Origin: Archaeoglobaceae archaeon
GTDB lineage: Archaea; Halobacteriota; Archaeoglobi; Archaeoglobales; JdFR-42
Direction: 5' to 3'
Assembly: GCA_015523685.1 (NCBI GenBank)
Contig: WAJW01000091.1
Span: 1 to 5,938, forward strand
Length of the DNA stretch: 5,938 nt
Of this stretch, positions 1 to 5,165 are shown piece by piece. Position 1 is the stretch's first letter. The number at the start of each line of letters is the position of its first letter. A program made the translations under genes and the position numbers. The notes beneath the pieces are model-generated. The model had not been told where the DNA came from. It saw only the letters and a list, made by a program, of their open reading frames with translations, and searched no databases.

Positions 1-14
1 GATTCAGCAAATGT

Positions 15-21
15 TTTATAA
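15..21 (+). promoter_or_regulatory. TATA box of the tRNA-Thr gene
   Basis: The run TTTATAA is centred about 25 bases upstream of the first base of the tRNA. This is the spacing expected for an archaeal TBP-binding site when transcription starts at or just before the mature 5' end. The flanks are A/T-rich. No clear BRE can be confirmed because the window begins 14 bases earlier. Confidence 0.6.
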
Positions 22-42
22 TCTCTGTGTGTTATTCTATCC

Positions 43-115
43 GCCGCCGTAGCTCAGCTGGGGGAGCGGGTGACTCGTAATCACCAGGTCGCGGGTTCAA
101 ATCCCGCCGGCGGCT
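43..115 (+). tRNA. tRNA-Thr, anticodon CGT
   Basis: The full cloverleaf folds by eye. The acceptor stem is GCCGCCG (43-49) with CGGCGGC (108-114), perfectly paired. The D stem is GCTC (52-55) with GAGC (64-67). The anticodon stem is GGTGA (69-73) with TCACC (81-85), enclosing the loop CTCGTAA. The T stem is GCGGG (91-95) with CCCGC (103-107), enclosing TTCAAAT. The anticodon at 76-78 is CGT, so the tRNA reads the threonine codon ACG. Base 115 is the discriminator U, as is usual for archaeal tRNA-Thr. CCA is not encoded and must be added after transcription. There is no intron in the anticodon loop. The G+C-rich stems fit a thermophile. It stands alone, with a TATA box upstream and a decayed region downstream. 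Confidence 0.96.
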
Positions 116-201
116 TGGGAATTTCAATTATTAAAGTCACTCTGACATTTTGAAACTCAGTGGAATATTTTTTGAAATCATAAGAGAAAATCTGATTTAA
201 A

Positions 202-539
202 TTATTTTTGTGGTGTTTGAACCAGCAAATCCCACACAATACCCTCCTCGTCGAGCATCAAAGTACGTTGCGGGAGTTTCGATTTAGCAATTTTTGATCT
301 CTCTTTTTCTATCCCATATTGTGAATCAATAATTTGTCCAAATCACTCCAGAATAAATGAACATAAAATCCTGGTGCATCTTCAACGTGCATGAGCCCAA
401 AATGATCGCATGATTCAGTTTCCGTCAGATGTTGAGCTAAAACAGTAGCTCTCGAATGTCCACGACAGCTTCCGGCATAAGGTTCTGATCCCTTTTAACC
501 TTCAAAAGTCTCATTTCCGGTTGTTTTCATTGCATTCAT
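202..539 (-). pseudogene. Broken small gene of unknown function, with start signal
   Basis: On the minus strand a good Shine-Dalgarno GGAGG (552 to 548) stands 8 bases before an ATG at 539-537. The A/T-rich sequence just upstream could hold a TATA box. The frame meets TAA at 497-495 (codon 15), then stays open for 61 codons to TAG at 311-309. That stretch contains segments such as AGSCRGHSRATVLAQHL and GFYVHLFWSDL. A second frame, open from about 342, contains SQYGIEKERSKIAKSK and runs to a TAA at 204-202. Joining the two frames gives a hypothetical protein of about 110 residues disrupted by one nonsense codon and one frameshift. I do not recognise the family. The intact start signals make decay of a once-real gene more likely than chance. 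TAA as the first stop excludes selenocysteine or pyrrolysine recoding. Confidence 0.45.
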
Positions 540-758
540 TAAATTTTCCTCCTTTTAAATGCTCTCTGCTTTAAATTATGCCGGCACAACGGGGAAAGAC
601 AGACGAAGAATCCGTACTTATGTTCGGGCAATCAGGGAGAGATATAAGAGAAATCTGCCATACTGTTTACACTTAACCTCGAAAGGTGATCAAATGGAAC
701 GGGCTACACGTTCAAAGAATGGAGTCCGTATTTTTATGATGAAAACTCTCCATGTTAG

Positions 759-926
759 TCTGCCTTTTCCAGCCTTGAAAGAGATTGTAGGATTGGCTTT
801 AATCATGATACCTCAGGGGGATTCGGTGGAAATGGTGGAAAAAATTGTACAGGGGGTGTTGGTCAGGATGCACATCACGTAGAGGTGTTTTCTGACACAA
901 ATCATGCCAGAGAGTTACCACGCTGA
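759..926 (+). pseudogene. Glycine-rich gene fragment, weakly hydantoinase-B-like
   Basis: An open stretch of 55 codons between TAG (756-758) and TGA (924-926) has no start codon context. It encodes a glycine-rich segment, DTSGGFGGNGGKN, followed by TGGVGQ and HHVEVFSD. The spacing D-x-S-G-G-x-G followed by G-G-x-G-Q recalls a glycine-rich segment that I remember from the hydantoinase B / oxoprolinase and acetone- or acetophenone-carboxylase family. This is a by-eye resemblance, not a search result. The same frame is open for a further 25 codons before the TAG, back to a TGA near 681. If it is a relic, nearly all of the several-hundred-residue parent is missing. A chance glycine-rich frame is the main alternative. 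Confidence 0.2.
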
Positions 927-952
927 GACCCATTTCCACTTCAGCTCTCCCC

Positions 953-976
953 CGGAGTTAATAACGGAGTTAATAA
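953..976. repeat. Perfect 12-bp tandem duplication
   Basis: CGGAGTTAATAA occurs at 953-964 and again, head to tail and without mismatch, at 965-976. It lies between two relic fragments. It could be a replication-slippage duplication or, less likely, a short target-site duplication. There is nothing between the copies, so no inserted element remains. Confidence 0.7.
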
Positions 977-1252
977 GAGAGAAGAAGCTACACCAATTCT
1001 GAAGTGGCTAAATCAAAATTTGAGAAGGAGATTGAGCTATACAGGGGTCATCTCGTGGAGATGGTTAACAGCTGATGATGTTCACAGGAATACGGGATAG
1101 AAAGATGTAATTGGTTGCGGTCAAATTTCATTATTAACACCCCAGACTTTTCGATGAGAGTTCATCGTTGGAACCTGATGTCGGTTAGAGGTTTAAATTT
1201 CAGAACAAATGATCGGAGATTTTACTTAACCTTCCAGGATGAGCCGGATTAG
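977..1252 (+). pseudogene. Gene relic with two adjacent in-frame TGA codons
   Basis: One frame runs from just after a TAA (974-976) to a TAG (1250-1252), about 91 codons. It is interrupted only by TGATGA at 1073-1078. Before the interruption it encodes SEVAKSKFEKEIELYRGHL and VEMVNS. After it come CSQEYGIERCNWLRSN and a Trp/Arg/Phe-rich tail. The composition is protein-like on both sides. The segment SQEYGIER resembles SQYGIEK in the minus-strand relic at 202-539, with an exact one-codon gap. I do not recognise the family. Selenocysteine recoding is unlikely because two UGAs are adjacent and no start or SECIS-like hairpin is evident. A decayed gene is the simplest reading. Confidence 0.35.
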
Positions 1253-1655
1253 ATAAAATTAATGGGATAACTGTTAAAATTTGACATTGCTGATGAAATA
1301 ATGACTGACAGTGATTTTATTTCGTTAAAAAATGAATTATAAGGGCTCCCGTATCTTTGAAATTATCCCTTTTTAAATAATACCAGGCCATTTCTCTTTA
1401 TTTTGGCTCTTGAACATTCGTTCTCTCATTCATTCTTCTAAGACATCCTTTTTCTCATGGATTTCGTTGATGAATCATTTTTGCCAAAGACATGGTGATC
1501 AGAAGTGAATTATTATTAAGGGCAGTCTGCCAGCACAGAGATGGTCTGGAAATAACATTATCAATCTCAGGATTCTGAAATACTTCTTTAAAGCTTTCAA
1601 TCCTGTTTTTCTCCCCTTACAACCTCATTTAATAGATTTAATAGGCTCCACAGTC

Positions 1656-1820
1656 TTACATGATTTCAAACCCTTCAACAGTGGGATCAATTCTGTTTCC
1701 ACATCCTGAAGGCCAGAAGAATTGATCCGGTTTTCAGAATAATCTGTGAGGGTTGGGAGACTGATGCCACAATCACATAATTTTTGTAGAATAACTTCCG
1801 AAAAAAGTGTAGTATCTGAA
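1656..1820 (-). pseudogene. C-terminal gene remnant with a probable one-base frameshift
   Basis: On the minus strand, codons from 1730 down to the TAA at 1658-1656 read PDQFFWPSGCGNRIDPTVEG and then FEIM before the stop. The upstream frame hits a stop at 1736-1734. Removing one base from the four-T run at 1731-1734 joins it to an open frame reading SVSQPSQIILK, which stays open to about 1820. The ending P-S-G-C-G followed by a final E-x-x-M loosely recalls the C-termini of uroporphyrinogen-decarboxylase-like corrinoid methyltransferases. That resemblance is too weak to name a family. The remnant points toward, and slightly under, the 5' end of the ligase gene, so the body of the ancestor has been lost. 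It supports a ligase start downstream of 1820. Confidence 0.3.
1684..1728. repeat. 11-bp perfect inverted repeat upstream of the ligase gene
   Basis: GGATCAATTCT at 1684-1694 is the exact reverse complement of AGAATTGATCC at 1718-1728, with 23 bases between the arms. It ends about 105 bases before the proposed ligase start. It could form a hairpin or bind a dimeric regulator. It also lies within the minus-strand remnant, so it may be accidental. Confidence 0.5.
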
Positions 1821-1828
1821 GAGGTGAT
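1821..1828 (+). promoter_or_regulatory. Strong Shine-Dalgarno site that decides the ligase start
   Basis: GAGGTGAT is an uninterrupted match to the complement of the archaeal 16S rRNA 3' tail (AUCACCUCC). Four bases later lies an in-frame TTG at 1833. The upstream in-frame GTG (1746) has no such site, and the ATG at 1764 has only a weaker GGGAG. The GTG at 1824 lies inside this element and so cannot use it. Confidence 0.6.
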
Positions 1829-1832
1829 TCAC

Positions 1833-3464
1833 TTGGTCCATGAAAAGGGAGAAGAAGTTGAGGTTGAGTTTCCAGAGAGGATGAACATAAGCGAGATTCT
1901 CATAGATAAAAACGTGAAAGAAGGAAAAAAACATAAAACAGCAATAAAGTGTGTTGGAAGTGAAGAGCTCGGCATTCCCCCTTCGGAGTACTCATACGGG
2001 GACCTCATGAAATATACAAACCAGACCGGAAATGCCCTCAAAAATCTCGGTCTTGATGTTGACGATAGAATCCTCTTAATCGCTCTGGACACCCCCGAAT
2101 TCATAGCAGGGTTCTACGGGGCAATAAAAATCGGAGCAATTCCGGTTGCAATAAACACCCTTCTCTCATCTGAAGACTACCTCTACTTCCTTGAAGATTC
2201 AAGGGCTAAAGCCGTTATAGTCCATGCCCCCCTCGCTGAAAGAATAATGAAGGTAAGGGATAAAGCGAGATTTCTCAGGCATGTCATAGTTATAGAAACG
2301 GAAACCCATCATGCAGAGAAAGATCAGATCTCCTTCAATGAAATTGTGAATAATGCCTCCAGCGATCTTGATCCACTCTACCTCAGCAAGGACGCAATGG
2401 CCTTCTGGCTCTACAGCTCGGGAACAACGGGAAGGCCAAAGGGAGTTGTGCATCTACAGCACGACATCCTCTACAGCACAGACACCTACTACAAACACGT
2501 GCTGAACATGAATGAGAGGGATATCTGCTATTCAGTCAGCAAGCTGTTCTTTGCCTACGGTCTCGGAAATGGAAGCTATGCTCCATTCAGATTTGGAGCG
2601 ACAGCCGTTCTCGATCCGGGCGTTCCTGATCCTGAGAGGTCCTTTGAGATAATAGACAGAAACGATGTGACGCTCCTCTTTACAGTTCCCATGTTCTATG
2701 CAAGAATGCTGGAGGTAGATGTGGAAGGGAAATACGATCTATCGAGCCTGAGGCTCTGCATAAACGCAGGAGAGGCATTGCCCGAAATCGTTTACCGGAA
2801 GTGGAAGGAGAGGTTCGGACTTGATATACTGGATGGCATAGGGGCAACAGAGGCAACCCACATATTCATATCCAACCGCCCGGGAAAGATAAAGCCCGGA
2901 ACCACGGGCATTCCAGTTCCCGGATATGAGCTCAAAACAGTTGACGAAAATGGCAATGATGTTCCGGTTGGCCAGCCCGGAAGGTTGCTGATAAAAGGGG
3001 ATTCCATCTCCCCATTCTACTGGGAGAAGCATGAGAAGAGCAAGAAGGCCTTCCTTGGAGAGTGGTTCGACACCGGAGATATGTACGTGAGAGATGAAGA
3101 TGGATTCTGGATGCACGTTGGCAGGGCGGATGATCTCATAAGGACGAGGGGGCTGTGGGTCTCTCCGGTTGAGGTTGAATCAGCACTGATAAAGCATCCC
3201 GCCGTAAAGCAGTGTGCTGTGGTTCAGGGATTCAACGAGCAGAAGACGGGGATAGTTAAGGCTTATTTAATTCTGAACAAAAGTTATTCTCCCGGGAAAG
3301 ATCTGGAGGAAGAGCTCAGGGAATTTCTCAGAAATGAGGGTCTGAAGGGCTATCAGATTCCAGAGGGATTCGAATACGTGGATGAACTTCCAGAAACCGC
3401 AACCGGAAAGATCCAGAGGTACAAGCTGAGAATTCTTGAGAGGCAGAGGGCTTTCGGGAAGTAA
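1833..3464 (+). CDS. Benzoate-CoA ligase family acyl/aryl-CoA synthetase (AMP-forming)
   Basis: This is a cytoplasmic ANL-superfamily enzyme predicted to make a CoA thioester from a carboxylic acid, ATP and CoA through an acyl-adenylate. With the TTG start it has 543 residues, close to the usual length of about 530 for benzoate-CoA ligases. Visible motifs are the P-loop YSSGTTGRPKG (194-204), KLFFAYGLGN (237-246, characteristic of the benzoate ligase branch), NAGEALP (311-317) and DGIGATEATHIF (334-345). They are followed by GEWFDTGD, the hinge GRADDLIRTRGLWVSPVEVE (430-449) and PETATGKIQR with catalytic Lys526. All core residues are present. The hinge reads RTRGLW where classical members have KVSG-x-W. 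The open frame extends back to GTG 1746, but those extra residues look non-coding and overlap an antisense remnant. I chose TTG 1833 for its ideal Shine-Dalgarno. ATG 1764 is the alternative. The substrate is not proven: benzoate, a hydroxybenzoate or another cyclic acid are all possible. Confidence 0.93.
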   Translation: MVHEKGEEVEVEFPERMNISEILIDKNVKEGKKHKTAIKCVGSEELGIPPSEYSYGDLMKYTNQTGNALKNLGLDVDDRILLIALDTPEFIAGFYGAIKIGAIPVAINTLLSSEDYLYFLEDSRAKAVIVHAPLAERIMKVRDKARFLRHVIVIETETHHAEKDQISFNEIVNNASSDLDPLYLSKDAMAFWLYSSGTTGRPKGVVHLQHDILYSTDTYYKHVLNMNERDICYSVSKLFFAYGLGNGSYAPFRFGATAVLDPGVPDPERSFEIIDRNDVTLLFTVPMFYARMLEVDVEGKYDLSSLRLCINAGEALPEIVYRKWKERFGLDILDGIGATEATHIFISNRPGKIKPGTTGIPVPGYELKTVDENGNDVPVGQPGRLLIKGDSISPFYWEKHEKSKKAFLGEWFDTGDMYVRDEDGFWMHVGRADDLIRTRGLWVSPVEVESALIKHPAVKQCAVVQGFNEQKTGIVKAYLILNKSYSPGKDLEEELREFLRNEGLKGYQIPEGFEYVDELPETATGKIQRYKLRILERQRAFGK

Positions 3465-3474
3465 GCCTTGAGGG

Positions 3475-3508
3475 TTTTTTTATATCCCGCAATTTTTCTA
3501 TTATTTTT
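3475..3508 (+). terminator. T-rich archaeal terminator after the ligase gene
   Basis: Ten bases after the ligase stop codon the coding strand has a seven-T run (3475-3481), followed by two more five-T runs (3493-3497 and 3504-3508). Archaeal RNA polymerase terminates at such U-tracts without needing a strong hairpin, and none is evident here. The site separates the ligase transcript from the downstream operon. Confidence 0.55.
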
Positions 3509-3523
3509 GCGAGCAGAAATTTG

Positions 3524-3529
3524 ATATAA
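3524..3529 (+). promoter_or_regulatory. TATA box for a leaderless oxidoreductase transcript
   Basis: ATATAA is centred about 25 bases before the ATG at 3552, the spacing that places the transcription start at the start codon itself. A purine-rich AGAAAT lies just upstream, where a BRE would be. No Shine-Dalgarno precedes the ATG (the sequence is ACTTTTTT), which fits leaderless translation. Confidence 0.6.
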
Positions 3530-3551
3530 CATAAAATAAAAAAACTTTTTT

Positions 3552-5165
3552 ATGGATTATAATGTATGTATTGCAGGGGCTGCTGGAGATGGAGTGAGGG
3601 GGGGAAGTGTAATTCTCGGACGCGTTTTTTCATCCCTCGGGTACGATGTGTTTGTTTACCAGGAATATCAATCTCTGATCAGGGGAGGACATAATGCAGG
3701 TGTTGTGAGGGCATCTGAAAAAAGGGTGCATTCTCACAGATTTGAGTATGATGCATTCATATGCATGAGGGACTATGTTTTTGAGATCCATAAAAAAAGG
3801 ATTAAGGGATTTGTACTGCACGATTCTGCTTTTGAGTGTGACCACCCGGATACATATTCTGTTCCCATGACAGACATGGTGAAGGAAAGAAAGCTATCTC
3901 CAATTTTCAGGAATGCAGTTGCCCTTGGAGCCATGTGTTATCTGTCAGGGATCTCTATTGAAATTCTTAAAGATGTGTTCAAAAGAGAATACGGGAAAAA
4001 GGCAGAGCCGGACCTCGTTCTTGCGGATGATGGTTACAGATATGCAGAGGAACAATATGATCCGGTTCGGGAGATCGGAAAGATAGGGGACAGAAGGCCT
4101 GTTATGGCGGGGAATGATCTGATTGCTGGAGGACTTGTACAGGGGGGACTCGAATGTTATTACGCCTATCCCATGACTCCCTCATCCTCCATTCTTCATC
4201 TACTCGCAAGACAGAAGCTTGCCATAACCGTCCACCCCGAGAGTGAAATTTCTGCAATAATGATGGCTATTGGCTCGGCATATGCAGGAAAGAGATCTGC
4301 AGTTGGAACGAGTGGTGGAGGATTTGCATTGATGGCTGAGAGCGTCAGTCTTGCAGGAATGGCCGAAGTACCCGTTGTAATTGTCGAAGCTCAGAGGAGC
4401 GGCCCATCTACAGGCATGGCAACCTATACCGCACAGCAGGATCTGTATTTTGTGCTCTATCCGGCTCACGGAGAATTTCCCCTTATAGTTGCATCTCCGC
4501 TTACAGTTGAGGATGCATTCTATCTTTCGGGAGAACTGCTGAACCTTGCATGGAAATTTCAGACACCCGCAATACTCCTCACAGACAAGCATCTATCTGA
4601 GAGTTACGAAACCGTGAGTATTGAACCGGATAGGGTTCATAAAGAAGAACCGGAAATCGTTGCCATGAGTGATGGTATATTCAAAAGATACGAAGTGACT
4701 GAAAGTGGAGTCTCTCCCATGGCCGTTCCTCCTGCCATTGTAAAGGCCAACAGCAATGAACATGATGAGTATGGAATAACGACCGATGATGCGGAGATTG
4801 CAGAGAGGATGTATTCAAAGAGGATGAGAAAGGAAACAGGGATCAGAAAAACCATTGAAAAACTTGAGCCGTACAGAATCGAGGGGGATGGCGATACGAC
4901 ATTGATCACCTGGGGATCAACCTACGGGGCTGTTGTTGAGGCTGGCATCGAATCTGGCTTTAAGGTGGTGGGAATCAGATATCTCAGGCCTCTGATTCTT
5001 CCTGAACTTGAAGGGGATGTGATATCAATCGAATGTAATTATTCCGGTTTACTGGCGAATCTCATTGAGAAAGAAACAGGAAAAGAGGTGAAAAGAATTC
5101 TGCGCTGGGATGGAAGGCCTTTTACACCTGATGAACTCAAAAGAAAAATGGAGGAGATTCAATGA
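3552..5165 (+). CDS. korA: 2-oxoacid:ferredoxin oxidoreductase, fused gamma-alpha subunit
   Basis: This is the large subunit of a two-subunit, oxygen-sensitive enzyme that converts 2-oxoacid, CoA and oxidised ferredoxin to acyl-CoA, CO2 and reduced ferredoxin. Residues 1 to about 175 are the gamma domain. It has the glycine loop GAAGDGVRGG (9-18), a variant of the usual G-x-G-G-x-G, and SLIRGGHNAG (41-50). From about 182 comes the alpha domain. It has YPMTPSS (206-212; the family consensus is YPITP, which contacts the 2-oxoacid), HPESE (228-232), the TSGGG loop and QRSGPSTG (281-288). The C-terminal part has a transketolase-C-like WGSTYGAVVEAG (about 454-465) and an IECNYSGLL segment near 493. 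The 537-residue length is near that of the Sulfolobus and KorA-type fusions. It starts at a leaderless ATG and overlaps the beta gene by ATGA. The family assignment is firm. 2-Oxoglutarate as substrate, and hence the name korA, is only probable; pyruvate, branched-chain or aryl 2-oxoacids remain open. Confidence 0.92.
   Translation: MDYNVCIAGAAGDGVRGGSVILGRVFSSLGYDVFVYQEYQSLIRGGHNAGVVRASEKRVHSHRFEYDAFICMRDYVFEIHKKRIKGFVLHDSAFECDHPDTYSVPMTDMVKERKLSPIFRNAVALGAMCYLSGISIEILKDVFKREYGKKAEPDLVLADDGYRYAEEQYDPVREIGKIGDRRPVMAGNDLIAGGLVQGGLECYYAYPMTPSSSILHLLARQKLAITVHPESEISAIMMAIGSAYAGKRSAVGTSGGGFALMAESVSLAGMAEVPVVIVEAQRSGPSTGMATYTAQQDLYFVLYPAHGEFPLIVASPLTVEDAFYLSGELLNLAWKFQTPAILLTDKHLSESYETVSIEPDRVHKEEPEIVAMSDGIFKRYEVTESGVSPMAVPPAIVKANSNEHDEYGITTDDAEIAERMYSKRMRKETGIRKTIEKLEPYRIEGDGDTTLITWGSTYGAVVEAGIESGFKVVGIRYLRPLILPELEGDVISIECNYSGLLANLIEKETGKEVKRILRWDGRPFTPDELKRKMEEIQ
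5150..5154 (+). promoter_or_regulatory. Ribosome binding site of the beta subunit
   Basis: GGAGG lies inside the last codons of the alpha gene, seven bases before the beta ATG. With the ATGA overlap it points to coupled translation of the two subunits. Confidence 0.65.

Larger units (their letters stand above)
116..1745. other. 1.6-kb region without an intact gene (relic-bearing)
   Basis: This stretch between the tRNA and the ligase gene has no reading frame that I consider functional. It is visibly richer in A/T than the coding part of the window. It carries several short stretches with protein-like composition, on both strands and in different frames, separated by stop codons. The clearest are listed separately. 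Between 1253 and 1655 I see only A/T-rich sequence and one uninterrupted minus-strand stretch of about 53 codons (1616 down to 1455), with no start signal and no family I recognise. No CRISPR repeats, inverted-repeat-bounded insertion sequence or transposase motif was found. The tRNA 3' half is not duplicated here, so there is no visible attachment-site pair. Confidence 0.6.

Noticed and set aside
559..882. 107-codon plus-strand open frame
   Set aside because: It has no ribosome binding site (the bases before the ATG are the reverse of the minus-strand start signal). The protein resembles no family, and an alternative frame over 759-926 looks more protein-like. I treat it as a chance or decayed frame.
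1073..1078. Selenocysteine recoding of TGA-TGA
   Set aside because: Two adjacent UGAs, no recognisable selenoprotein family, no clear start and no evident SECIS hairpin. Gene decay is simpler.
1455..1616. 53-codon minus-strand open stretch
   Set aside because: It has no start signal, lies between stops, and shows no recognisable family. It is mentioned only as part of the relic region.
116..1745. Insertion sequence, CRISPR array or attachment-site pair
   Set aside because: No transposase or integrase motifs, no terminal inverted repeats with target duplications, no regularly spaced repeats and no second copy of the tRNA 3' end were seen.
1829..3116. Minus-strand open frames beneath the ligase gene
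   Set aside because: They are antisense shadows of a strongly conserved coding sequence, with no start signals and no recognisable products.
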